Source: Hyposmocoma kahamanoa
Taxonomy: Eukaryota; Arthropoda; Insecta; Lepidoptera; Cosmopterigidae
Reading direction: 5' to 3'
NCBI RefSeq assembly: GCF_003589595.1
Contig: NW_020654080.1
Coordinates: forward strand, 4,863,517 to 4,927,516
Length of the DNA: 64,000 bases
The notes under the pieces were generated by a model. That model saw only the letters and a program-made list of their open reading frames with translations. It did no database searches and was not told the DNA's origin. Below are positions 51,641 to 62,919 of the stretch, in pieces (the first letter of the stretch is position 1; the number at the start of each line of letters is the position of its first letter). The translations under genes and the position numbers were made by a program.

Positions 51641-53333
51641 TTAACAATTATTTTGAGATAGTGTTGTTCTTGGAAGCGTACATATTATCGATATTCTGTT
51701 ATTAAAATAATTCACTACGAGGTTTTTATTATTTTATTATTATTATTTTTACTATTTCAAGTTTACCTACAAATTGAAAAAGTAAAAAGAAGAGAGAAAG
51801 AGTGGTTGGAAATCATACCGCCGTATAATAGCGCCGAATACAAACATTAAATCAAAGACCATCTTCATTTATTCGCTGCATTTTGAAGAGTCAAATTTTA
51901 ACATTTAACTTTGAATTAACTTTGAATTTTAACTTTGCATGTAACTAGATTACGTGATAATGCAATTTCATCATTAGGTTTATTGGTAAATAATTTTATA
52001 TTTAATTTAGATTAAACAAGACTCATTTACTAGGCATTCTCAGTTCCTGAAAACAAAATATCCACTCGTTTCCGATTTTTTCCCACTGAAAACCCTAACT
52101 ACTAAAAATTCTTATTTTATAAAGTCAGCATTACAAAGACCATATTGGTCTAACGTTGCCGGGTGAAGGCCAATACCAACGTATAGACGTCTATTTGCCT
52201 TGCCTTGCCTTGCCATTGTTCGGTGTCACTCGCCTAGCTGACCGAGTGAAGGCGAGCGCTAACGAGCTATAGTATAGAGCTCGTTTGACGTGGCTTGTTA
52301 AAACTCGCAGTCGCTCGTGAGTACTTGTCTCACTTCGGAGAATTGTCGATTTTTCTGTACAAATCAAAGTCGCTCGACCAATAGTAGTCAGTTGACATTG
52401 TATAATCAGACATTTGCATGCTATTTAATATAAGCGAAACATGTTTATACTAACACTATCTCTTGTTACATCTCCTGTTATACCATGTTTTAAGCAAATG
52501 AGACTTTGATGATAATAATATTATTATTGATAATATTACTACTTTAATTTATTTCCAAAATTAAATGGAAGTCTTAAAGAATCACTTAAATCAGTCACTG
52601 GTATTAATTCTATACCAACGCATAAATACAAAAAAGCGTACACTATTTGGAATCTGTTTAAAAATTTCTCTTTGAAAAAATGAATCTTAAGGTTGGAAAT
52701 GCATAGGATTTATATTACAACGTTTTCTCTTTTTTATATACTCTCAAATTACAAATATTATTTTTTTCTGCGCAAATTCACTTTTCGTAATATTTGAGTA
52801 TTTATAAACGCAAAACAATAAATTCAAAATTTTATGTGACATTCCCGGATATTCCCATATAACCTAAAATATTCCCAAATGGAATATTGATCTACTTTAA
52901 TTAAATGTTTGCATGTCGATAATGACTTATCGATAGATGGTACGATACTAAAGAAATCCGCCATTTGTTTAAGTATGCACGTTCAGTCCGTAGTTAGGGC
53001 AGCTTCTTTCTTTAATTTTTTTTCCATCCTCTAATGGCCAAACATTGGTTTTGACATTTGATGTACTTCCTTTTGATAACCGGATACGGATGTCAAAGGA
53101 TACTCCAAAAATGGTAAAATGAGGAGAGTTGGCATATAAATGGCGTTACGTATTTTCGATTCCCGTGATCGACATAAATCAACGTAGTGCTATCGCTTTT
53201 GGCTTACCACGGCACGCAGTAGTTAAACAAAGAGAATAAAATGTTTGTTTTCACCGCCTAAATGCATCATATACATACAACATCTGATTTATATATGTCA
53301 ATATAACATGTCCATTGGTTTCCATAGTCTAAG

Positions 53334-53497
53334 AGTCGTATTCTAGAACTCTACTCAATGCTCAAGTCAGGATTGCACTGGAAACACAAGCACTGGAAAT
53401 ACGACCCTAATGGCAGGGACTTGAGTATGATTTCGAGTGCTTTAAACCGTACTCAAATCCTGACTTGAGCATTGAGTAGAGTTCTAGAATACGACCC
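53334..53497 (+). mobile_element. TTA-flanked MITE (family F), copy 2
   Basis: Inverted halves around ACTCTACTCAATGCTCAAGT and its reverse complement; right side followed by TTA. It abuts the right end of the composite repeat. Confidence 0.7.
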
Positions 53498-54033
53498 TTA
53501 AGGCCCATTTAGATGGAGAGAGTTTCTTGCACGCTTCGTGACGAAAACTCGTACGCGATTATCGTAAGCAATAATCGCCATAAGATTATCGTATCGTAAT
53601 GTTTACATTCAGGCAAGAACTAAAATCTCGCCTACGATTATGTCATACGAGATTCGCAAGCAACTTAATCGCCTCCTCAACTGTTTACACGGAGAAATAT
53701 GTAGTAAGGAGATTCTTGCTTACGAGTTTTCGACTTGTCTAAACACGATCTCGTATGACATTTTTTCAAGTTCATACGATTATCGTACAAATCGGTTCGA
53801 ACCGTTTTGAGTGCGAGAATTGCCATTCGAGTTCAGTGATTACTGCGGTATTGACTATGGATATATCAAAATGACGCAAAAATCATTCAAATTTGAAACT
53901 GCTGATAATATTAAGTTTATTGCACTGTATAGAAATATATTTTGTTTTATAATTTGTTTATAATTTTTTTTAAATTTTATAACTATTGACACAAACAAAA
54001 ACTGACAATTATGATAAATTTATAGGACGAGAG

Positions 54034-54075
54034 ATTGAGTGAGTGAGTGCGTGCGTGCGTGCGTGCGTGCGTGCC

Positions 54076-54111
<36 letters not shown>

Positions 54112-54166
54112 TGAGTGAGTGAGTGAGTGAGTGAGTGGGGAGTGAGTGGGAAGTGAGTGAGGAGTG
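54034..54166 (+). repeat. GAGT/GCGT tetranucleotide microsatellite
   Basis: GAGT repeats change to GCGT repeats and back to GAGT, then to GTGGGGA-type units. ORFs rich in threonine and histidine here are artefacts. Confidence 0.92.
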
Positions 54167-54288
54167 TTTATTGAAAAGTGCATTTACTTGAAAAGTCGTG
54201 TCCGCCAACTTGGATTTAGAAATAAATGCTATATTCGTAATTTCTATTAATTCGTAATAGTTCATTCGTAAATTCGTAATAAACACTT

Positions 54289-54409
54289 CTCACTCACCTA
54301 CCACTCACTCCCCACTAACTCCCCACTCACTCCCCACTCATCCCCCACTCACTCCCCACTCAATCCCCACTCCCCACTCACCCACTCACTCACTCCCCAC
54401 TTACTCCCA
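54289..54409 (+). repeat. CACTCCC minisatellite
   Basis: Units CTCACTCCCCA in varied length, complementary in sequence to the GTGGGGAGTGAG part of the block at 54130-54166, so the two could pair. Confidence 0.88.
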
Positions 54410-54464
54410 ATCTAATAATGATTAGAAAAATTTTTTTTGCTCTCGTTCCATTACTTATTGTCTT

Positions 54465-54968
54465 AGAAAAGCAGTGATAATCAAAACACCCTCGTGCACT
54501 ACACGCATGGTAGAAACGGCTGGCACAAAAACTCGAAATACGATTTTTGCTTTTAAGTTCTGTTTACACGGAGACGTTCAACGTGCAAAGGCGAGGCGAT
54601 TATCGCTCACGTGGAAGGGCGATAATCGCGAATGCTTAGACGAGGAAAGTTTTTTTATATTTTTTCGATAATCGCATCTTCGAGACGAGAAACTCTTTCC
54701 ATTTAAATGGGCCTTTAGAAAAGCAGTGATAATCAAAACATCCTCGCGCACTGCACTCGTGGTAGAAACGGCTGGCACAGAAACTCAAAATACGATTTTT
54801 GCTTTCGAGTTCTGTTTACACGGAGACGTTCAATATTTTAAAGGCGAGGCGATCATCGCTCACGTGGACGGTCGATAATCGCAAATGTTTAGACGAGGAA
54901 AGTTTTTTATATTCTTTCGATAATCGTATCTTCGAGACGAGAAACTCTCTCCATCTAAATGGGTCTTT
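54465..54968 (+). repeat. 252-bp tandem duplication
   Basis: 54465-54716 and 54717-54968 are near-identical, with an offset of 252 bases measured at GCAGTGATAATCAAAACA. Confidence 0.85.
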
Positions 54969-55280
54969 AGACACCGACTGAGCTCTCGCCTCTCGACTAC
55001 AACTTGTGAACATTAACTAATATTAATTAAGAGATTAATCAAACTAACTCGGTTCGATACTTCTCTCCGTGTAGCTCATATATCTGTCTTGTTTTATTGA
55101 ATAAATAAAATAAAAATCATGTCAATTCGTCTCTCCGTTTCGAAATGAAAGTAGACACAAACAAACAAACAAACAAAAAGGCAACAGACACAGTTACTTA
55201 TTAGTATTATAATTGTCGTAGATAATAGACCGCGAACAATCATGTTTTATCAAGTTTTTGTTAAATGACCCGATTTGTGC

Positions 55281-57760
55281 ATTCCTGTATCAATCGGCTG
55301 GTTCATAGAATACTTGTTCTTACTTGTTGAGTACGATTGAGCGTCGAATGAGATAAACGAGTTTATGCATGTTTGTATTATTCCTGTGGGTGCGTGCTGC
55401 TTATGCAATCCTATATAAATATTTCATTTGCGGTTTCGCGCGTAATAGATAAGCAGTACTTAAGTTCAACACTTACTTACATATTTCTCAAAACAAAACA
55501 ATGTCAGAAGTAAAAAAAAAACCGATCTCAAAAGTACGTGGAATTACGTCGATTTGCTAAGTAACATTGAAATATCCCATAGTTCGCCACTATACAGGAC
55601 TTGATACTGGAGATAATAATAATACGTTCTCACTACGACACTGCTCAAAGTATATCGAGAGAAAAACGCCTTGAATTGGAGAAATAGCAAAATCAACTAA
55701 ATAATTGCTAAAAGTAATTGCTCCTAAATTAAAGTTAGGCGCTATTTATAAAAATGAATCTTCATGCGTGAACAGCCACCTTTTGAGGTAGATGATTTTC
55801 TTCAAAATGAAATGGAACCACTATGGAAATATCCCCTTTCCAACAAAAAAAAGAATCATGAAAATCGGTTCACAAATACCGGAGTTATCGCGTAACATAC
55901 ATACAAAAAAAAGAACATACAGTCGAATTGAGAACCTCCTCCTTTTTTGAAGTCGGTTAAAAAGAAGGGACTGCAATACTGTGCGGAATATATTAAATTC
56001 GGATTTATTGAAAATCCCACAAACCCATCGTCGCCTTTGTGCCTTCTATGTCTAAAAACATTTTCGAATGAAGCAATGAAGCCTTCACAAGACTGCAAGA
56101 TCATTTGAATAAAATGCATCCAGATAAGAAAGACAAGAATGTAGCATATTTTCAAGACCTAGAAAAGAACCGTAATATTCAACCAAGTGAGTGTAGCAAA
56201 ACTCTTTTCGGCGGCTGCTAAGCAAAATGATAACGGACTACGAGCTTCGTACAATATCTCTTTGTTAATTGCTCAAAAAGGCAAACCACACAACATCGGA
56301 GAAGAGTTAATTTTGCCAGCAATAAAGGAAGTAATAACTACTGTGCTTCATAAACCGGCTGCAGATATTATCCGAAAAATTCCTTTGAGTAATAATTCTG
56401 TGTAAAGACGAATTGGTGAAATGGCTGAAAACATTGATGAATCATTGTGCAATCATTTGAGGACTAGTCAATTCTCAATTCTGCTTGATGAGTCCACTTT
56501 ACCAACTAATGAAGCATTGTTGCTGTCTTACGTGAGGTTTATTAAAGATGAGAAAGTATGTGAAGTATGTGTTGTTTGCTAGAAATTTAGAGACTGAGAC
56601 AAAAGGCGAAACCATATTCAATACATTGGAAAAGTTTTGTGATGAGAGATTCCCTTAAAAATAATTATATCAAATACTTGATAGCATACGTAAAAAATAA
56701 AATTCCAGATGTCCTTGCAGTACATTGCGTTATTCATAGACAATATTTGGTTGCTAGAAATTTAAGTGAACGACTATTTCGATCACTGCAATATGTCATC
56801 AGAGCAGTCAATAAAATCCGTGAAAGCTCTTTGAATGATAGATTATTTCATGAGCTTTGTGTTACTAATGACGAAGATTTCAACCGTTTCTTGTTTCATA
56901 CTGAAGTTCGTTGGCTATCAAGAGGCAATTGTCTGACTCCATTTTACAACCTGTTCTTGGAAACTAAAGATACAGAATTGCGCAACAAGCTCTTTACATC
57001 AAAGATTGATATAGCTTACATGATAGACCTGTGTAAATTGTTCAACGACATGAATCTCCAACTGCAAGGCGATGAACTAAATTTAATTAAAACAATAAAT
57101 GTCGTTGCTGCTTTCGCAGCCAAACTGCTTCTACACAAAAAGAATATAGGCAGAAGTGAGTTTCACAATTTTCCAAATTTATCAGTATCCTGCAGTAACG
57201 ACGACATGTTTGCCTACTGCCAACATTTGGAAAACCTCCACATTGACTTCACCGAACGGTGTTGGCTCCGTTTTGAAATGTCAACACAGCAATATCACCT
57301 CAGCTGGAAGAAGAACTTTTAGAATTGATAACGAACGAGGAAATAAAAGTCAAGTGCAAAAATGGACCAAGTATTTTTGCTACAAAAACCGATCCCGCAA
57401 TTGTACCCTGGATTGTGGTCAATCATTCAACGATTCTTGATAGAATTCCCATCGTCATATTTGTGTGAACGTGGTTTTAGAGCTGTGACAATGCTGCTTA
57501 CTAAAAAGAGAAATGCGATAATGAGAGATGACCTGAGCGTCGTTGTGTACTACCTATTGCACTCAGGTCTCAAGTTAACTCTTGCGGGTTATAGTAAAAG
57601 TCTCGTTTAGAATGAATGTTTAATCTTCGCTAATATAGCTCACAATAATTAATTTAATTTGAAGTTATAGTGGTTTTTAAGTAGGTGAAAAAAATGGGGG
57701 CTCTAAAAAGTAATTTATTCTCGAAGTGGGCAGTAGACAAAATAAGTTTGGGAACCCCTG
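55281..57760 (+). mobile_element. ZBED5/SCAND3-type hAT element, copy 2 (degenerate)
   Basis: Same leader and coding region as copy 1, and a better 3' end: it finishes AAGTTTGGGAACCCCTG, a typical hAT terminus. The reading starts at ATG 55501, is cut after about 4 codons by a family B MITE, and resumes at 55964 ([10 protein letters not shown]). It continues with PSQDCKII-type frameshifts, [55 protein letters not shown], and a C-terminal FPSSYLCERGFRAVTMLLTKKRN, the hAT dimerisation block. It shares the TAA after NNSV (near 56402) with copy 1. Confidence 0.87.
55513..55963 (+). mobile_element. MITE family B, copy 4, inserted in the ZBED-type ORF
   Basis: Ends AAAACCGATCTCAAAAG and TTTTGAAGTCGGTTAAAAA. 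Comparison with copy 1 of the host element shows it entered the A-run just after the ATG. Confidence 0.85.
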
Positions 57761-58429
57761 GTCTATAGAAATAAATGTATAAGAGTCGACCGTCGGCGGT
57801 GGCTGCCGATGAGGTGAGTGCCCCTGCGCCGCTACCGTGATATCACGCTAGCCGTGTCGTCCTTCCCCGCGTCTCGTGCCGAACGGATATAAGACCGGTT
57901 CGCAACATGCTAACTTTTCTATTTTGCCATCCTAAAATCAAATACACTATGAGAGACTTTACCCGCAACTCTATACAAGCTACACTTTTGACATAAATTG
58001 GACTGAACAAAAGCTTTTTTCAATTGTTTTTAACATGTTATAAATTGTTTTCAATGCTAGTTTCAAGTTTAGATCTAGATAAACACTTTTTGCTTTTGTA
58101 TCTTTTCCCCGAGAGGTAGATACTTTCCGAAAAAAATTGACCGGAAAATCTTTCTTGAACATCGTCAAAATTAGGGCAGAGCCTAAAGATAGTTGGCGAG
58201 GACCGAAGCGAAGAGTCAGGTTATCAAGTTATCAACTTCGCATCGCTGCTAAAAGTCACGTGTGTAACCTCTCTTAGAGTCCTTCGCTTTCTCAGCTTTC
58301 AATACAATCAAACAACAACTTTGCAGTCTTGCATAAGAAATAACTATTGTTTATCAGTCAGTATAGTGTACACAACTAGCATGGACGCAAGTAACACACT
58401 CAAATGCTTCCACACGCATTCCCTCTTAT
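57761..58429. other. stretch between hAT and mariner remnants
   Basis: No gene seen. A CG-richer patch (57785-57900) has no recognised motif. Confidence 0.4.
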
Positions 58430-59400
58430 ACCTAGCATGAAGTTACACATGCAACGTACACGCGCACAATGGTGTTAAATTTTCGCCCACGAAGCATTTT
58501 TTTATTGTGCAAAATAAAAAATTATCACGTGGAGCTAAATCTGGGCTGTACGGAGAATGTGGTAACATTTCTAACCCCGAAATGGCAAATAGTCGATGGC
58601 TCTAGCAACTCGTGTGAGACGCGTTATTTTGGTAAAAAAGAATGCAAAGGGGCGCCACTCCTTAGGTGCTCGCTATTTAAGTCCCTGAAAGCTTGAGGTA
58701 GACAAATTTCGCTATACCATTCACTAGTAACTGTAGCTTATAACGGAATTATTGCTACTGGTCATCTGTGTCGAAAAAAGCCGCTATCATTTTTTATTAT
58801 CGCTTCGACCGCGAACAACTTTTGTGAGCAACTCGTCCTCTTCAAACATCAATTGCGTGGATTGCTACTTCGTGAGAGAATCGTAGCTATAGATCTAAAA
58901 TTCGTCAGTTCTAAGGGTGTAGGATACGTTTTGCGAAGTTCCTTCTTCGAATTTTTCAGCATAAATTTGCACCAATCAACACGATGGATTTTTGCTCTTC
59001 GGTGAAAGAACGAGGAATCCATCGTGAAGCAACCTTCCTAACTTTAAGCTTTTCATGCAGGAAGGTGGAAACTGCCTGTGATCCAATCTTCTGTTCAGCC
59101 TGAATCTCCCGATGTCTAATGTGTTTACTCTCCCGTAATAGCCACTTTACCCTGATGGCGTTTTCATGAGTTATTGTAGTTGGTGGTCAGCCGGGTCCGA
59201 CGTCATCGTTTACGTTCTTTCGACCACGTTTAAATGATCGAAACCAATAAGTAACTATTGCTAACGCAGGAGCACACTCCCCAAAAGCAGCTTGTACATT
59301 GTCGTGAGATTCCTTGAAGGTTAACCCTAGTTTATAATCATAGAAAATTATACCAAGAAAAGCTTCCCGCGAGACGTCCATTGTTGCAAACAAGAGTGAC
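58430..59400 (-). pseudogene. second mariner, decayed (DD34D type)
   Basis: Minus strand from 59393: MDVSREAFLGIIFYDYKLGL, VTYWFRSFKRGRKNV (helix-turn-helix), RHREIQAEQKIGSQAVSTFL, SRWIPRSFTEEQK, SEWYSEICLPQAF, and [16 protein letters not shown] with the third catalytic D, in several frames with stops. The sequence differs strongly from the 31 kb mariner, so it is a different family. Terminal repeats were not recognised. Confidence 0.82.
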
Positions 59401-59635
59401 AGATAATTTTTTAAAATATTAAAAAAAAAGAACTACACTTATGTGGTCATTGATTTTCACCAAGTAGATTTGTATAGAAATTAGCCGTTAAATCAAGATA
59501 GTTTCAGGGAAAAAGAGATTATATTCATTCTGCATCGTAACTATTTTGGCAACAGCTCTCGTATTTTCCAGTAGTTATATGTAATCTGATCATTATAATT
59601 ACAGACTTGTGATATTCGTCTTTATTTTGTTGCAG
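59401..59635. other. sequence before the piggyBac-derived gene
   Basis: Probable intron ending in the acceptor TTGTTGCAG at 59627-59635; no promoter motif recognised. Confidence 0.35.
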
Positions 59636-59685
59636 AAGCCTTAGAGGCACTACCTCAATTTAGTGAAGAGGCTATCAAGAAACTG
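59636..59685 (+). other. possible leading exon (ALEALPQFSEEAIKKL frame)
   Basis: Flanked by TTGTTGCAG and GTAAGG. Its one open frame gives ALEALPQFSEEAIKKL. Spliced to the next acceptor (59786) it continues for two codons to a TAG, seven bases before the next gene's ATG. It is either a 5' untranslated exon of the piggyBac-derived gene or the last coding exon of another gene lying upstream. Confidence 0.45.
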
Positions 59686-59797
59686 GTAAGGTTACTTAAA
59701 ATAGACTCGAAGTAGTTAGTATAGGGTAGTACCTTTACCAACCAACTAATAGTAGTTTATTTTACCTATGTTAATTTTATTTCAGATACCATAGATA

Positions 59798-62032
59798 ATG
59801 TCTACGCCATCTCCCGTAGTAAGGAAGAGTGAAAGAAAACGCTCACGTCCGAGAAGTAATTTTATTAATATTTTATTCAGAATTTAGAAACATTTATTTT
59901 TGATTCCACATTTTGAATTTGATAGAAGTCATAGTACTTCTTTTTTTTTTACCTAACTTTACATACACGTAGGTAGTCTTAAATTAGGTTTCATTACATC
60001 CAACAAAGAGAAAGGCTAAAAATATCGGTAAGACACTTAATAAGATCGAAGGTTATATAGTATATTAAAATTAATGTAGTTTTTATATGTAGTTTATAAT
60101 TATTTACCAATTTTTTAGTCGTACGACCTCCGAAAAGGCTGGCCAGAGTACCGAAGCAAGAACAGCCTGTCGAGGAAGAACAAAGGCCTTTGTCGCCTTT
60201 TGTGATCTTCCTCCCTTCAGACGGCAACCCCATGAAAGGACATAGTTCGTATAAATGATTATTTCATAGAGTATTGGGAATACTAATGAAGCACTTATGT
60301 CGGCATTTTTCTTCTAGAATCTGACTCAGAGCTCGACGAAAGCGAAGGGGAAATCGAATCTCAAGTGAATGCAAGTCGACGAGATATTTGCCCGAGCCCC
60401 ACGTTATTGCCTATCAACATGATACCGACAGTCGCAGCCGACCTACAACGCGCCGATTCTGGCGATGATAAAGCACTACGTGGTATTGCGTCACCAGAGT
60501 TTTTGAATTTCGATTGGCGCAAAGAGCCGGAAATATTTCGGGGGGTTAGGGAAGTATTTACAGGGACACCGGGACCTACGTGTTCCATAAGCCTCATAGA
60601 TACGCCTTTTAAGGCTTTTCTTTCAATCTGGGACCCGCCCATCATTGACTTAATTGTACGCGAGACTAACCAGTACGCACAACAGATTTTAGACAAAGAA
60701 AAATTCTGCTTTAAGACTTACTCACGGTACAAGACCTGGACTCCAACTGACGCGAACGAAATGTTGACTTTTTTTGCTATTTTAATATTTCATAGTCTAA
60801 GTACGAGACCTGTAGAACAAGACTATTTTAAGACAACAGGGACCTTGGCCATGCCAGGTCTTGCGTCCTTGATGTCTTCTAATAGGTTCTTTCTAATTAA
60901 AAGATTTTTGCACTTTACTGACCTGACCAATGAACCAAGTGACATGACGCCACAACAACGAACACTATATAAAATACAACCAATTGTGGACAGTTTGAGA
61001 CAAAAGTTTAGCAGCCTGTATATGCCATCGCAATCCATTGCCGTAGCTGAAAGTTTGTTGGTGTCCGGTCGGCTTTCGTTTGCTCAAAAAATTTCAAATA
61101 AAGCCGGTAAAGGCATAAAATCTTTTGAGTTATGTGAATCATCGACCGGTTACCTGTGGGAATGTTTCGTATATGCTGGTAAACAGGCTGCTAACAGACA
61201 GACAGACTCAACGGACAATGTGCAACCGGATGAAGCAACAGCCAAGGTTGTTTACGATCTTGCTCGCCCTCTCTTAGGAAAGGGACACACGTTAGTAATG
61301 GATAATTATTATAACTCACCATTACTAGCGCGGTGTCTCAAGGACAAAAAGACTGATGTACTGGGTACACTTCGCGTTTCACGTGAATTTGTACCTGAAT
61401 CTTTAAAGTCCTTTACCGAATCCGACTTGAGACTGGGTGAAATCGTATACAGAAACACGCACGATCTCTCGGTGTTCTTGTGGCGGGGTGCTAATTTAGT
61501 TTGTGTAATCTCCACCTACCATCCTGTGGAGGTCGCCGCCTTAGAAAAATACGGTGTTTGGCGCCTCAAGCCACGAGCCGTGCTTGATTATAATTCGCTC
61601 ATGGGGGGTGTCGACAAAAACGATCAATGTTTGTCAGCATACCCTATTGATCGGATTAAAAATCAGGTATGGTATAAAAAAATGTTTCGGAGACTCTTGA
61701 ATGTGTCTATTTTGAATTCCCTAATTTTATTCAATTGCAGTAAAACCAAGATGAGACAAACAGCTTTCCGAAATAATTTGGCTGAGGCGCTAATCACCGC
61801 ATTTCGGCCTCCCCAACCTCCCGGAAAAGAAGTAAAAAGTTTATCTGACATGGCAAAGCGGCCCAGGTTGGCAAACAATCACTACATAATGAAGGGGAGA
61901 TCCAAGGACACAATGTGTGTGTTGTGTCGGTCCAATGGGACCTACACGCGCACCATTTATAGGTGCGAACAGTGTAAGGTACCACTGTGTTTGGAGTTTT
62001 GTTTTAAATATTACCACACTGTAGCTTGCTGA
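59798..62032 (+). CDS. piggyBac-derived transposase-like protein, probably domesticated
   Basis: Exons 59786-59855 (ATG at 59798), 60119-60244 and 60318-62032 join in phase 1 at both junctions to about 632 residues. The N-terminal part is basic (KSERKRSRPR, PPKRLARVPKQ), then acidic. The main exon, open from 60318, is a full piggyBac DDE_Tnp_1_7 domain: FLSIWDPPIIDLIVRETNQY, YIKTW-like YKTWTPTDANEML, GKGIKSFELCESSTGYLWECF, VMDNYYNSPLLA (second catalytic D), YNSLMGGVDKNDQ (third D). It ends in a CX2C...CX2C...H...C zinc-binding tail. The first catalytic D, normally in a DES motif, is A here (VAESLL), and a residue after it is missing. The 60244/60318 intron has a weak GTTCGT donor. No TTAA-flanked terminal repeats were seen. 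Confidence 0.88.
60318..62032 (+). CDS. main exon of the piggyBac-derived gene
   Basis: About 571 codons including the TGA stop, uninterrupted. The acceptor TTCTAG precedes it. It holds the whole transposase-like domain and the cysteine-rich tail. Confidence 0.9.
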
Positions 62033-62919
62033 GTATAATTGGGTATGGTATTTTTTTAAAGTATGTATGTATGTATTTAATGTGATTTAAAATGTATCCC
62101 CAAGAAATATTTTTGTCATCATATTAATCAAAAAGTTCTCCAAGTCTGAATCATCAAATTAACGCCGGCTATCAACACATTGTTTGTCAGGCTAGTGGTG
62201 CTGGCTTGCGCCTAACTATAATTACGTAATGTATGTATAGGTATACCCTTAGACTATGGAAACTAATTTTTTTCCATCCTCTAAGGGTGTACCAGAATCT
62301 CATGGCGTTAAATATAAAAATCGAACGACTTTCACCTGACAATGTTAACTTGTCACATGTCAATTCAAAATATTACTTGTGTCAAATAGCTGTCTGCTAA
62401 ACTTTATTCACTTTAAAATAACGATTTATCAATCTCAAGCAAAAATCGTTGCAATAATGTAATATAATTTATATAGCAAAATCAGCGATGAATTAGGTAC
62501 ATTAAAGTCACATTTCTCGATTTAGAACCATGTCTCTAATCTTGCCGATTAGTAGGAGCAAATAACCTTGATCTTTGAAATTTTAACGATGCCAAATCAA
62601 TATATATAGTACCAATGTAATTTTTGCTGGTACTGATCGGCAAGACTACAGTGTGTAGACTACAGAGTAGTAAAAAACAGATAATAGCGTAAATGCGAGT
62701 TACTTCAAACTGCAAACGTAAACAAATATATTTTTATTTAATTTTAAAATGTGTCAGAAATGACTTAACTTTCTCACACAAATTCATACAGATCTTAAAA
62801 CGTGTACGAGGATAAATCAATTCTGGCCAGTTAAGATATATGAAGTATCTAGTGCATTTTTTCCTATTATACTGATGTTGCCCACTATAAATTTAAAATT
62901 GTCTAAGTGGTCTAAGCCA
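62033..62919. other. 3' flank of the piggyBac-derived gene
   Basis: No gene. Contains a (GTAT)n tract near 62062-62080 and a 42-base minimal copy of the composite-repeat ends at 62246-62287. Confidence 0.45.
62246..62287. repeat. end-to-end remnant of the CCCTTAGA element
   Basis: CCCTTAGACTATGGAAACT joined directly to TTTTTCCATCCTCTAAGGG: the two ends of the 48.9-53.3 kb family with the whole interior gone. Confidence 0.75.

Larger units (their letters stand above)
48924..53333. mobile_element. 4.4-kb composite with long inverted arms
   Basis: The outermost ends are CCTTAGACTATGGAAAC and its reverse complement. Arms of about 400 bp (48924-49340 and 52915-53333) match in reverse, as do inner blocks 49915-50080 and 51975-52110. 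Inside each arm a second end-like CTTAGAGGATGGAAAAAA occurs (49165, 53034). The centre holds a minisatellite, a hAT MITE fragment and a LINE tail. No transposase is seen, so it is a foldback-like non-autonomous assembly. Confidence 0.65.
53500..54968. mobile_element. MITE with AGGCCCATTTAGATGGAGAG ends and duplicated right end
   Basis: Left end AAGGCCCATTTAGATGGAGA. The right end occurs twice, at about 54690-54716 and 54940-54968, as the reverse complement. The interior holds two microsatellite blocks of complementary sequence. No coding sequence. Confidence 0.72.

Noticed and set aside
53983..54286. Threonine/histidine/arginine repeat ORFs
   Set aside because: Translations of the GAGT/GCGT microsatellite.
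62246..62287. Possible piggyBac terminal repeat downstream of the piggyBac-derived gene
   Set aside because: Its sequence matches the composite repeat ends at 48.9 and 53.3 kb, and it lacks TTAA flanks.
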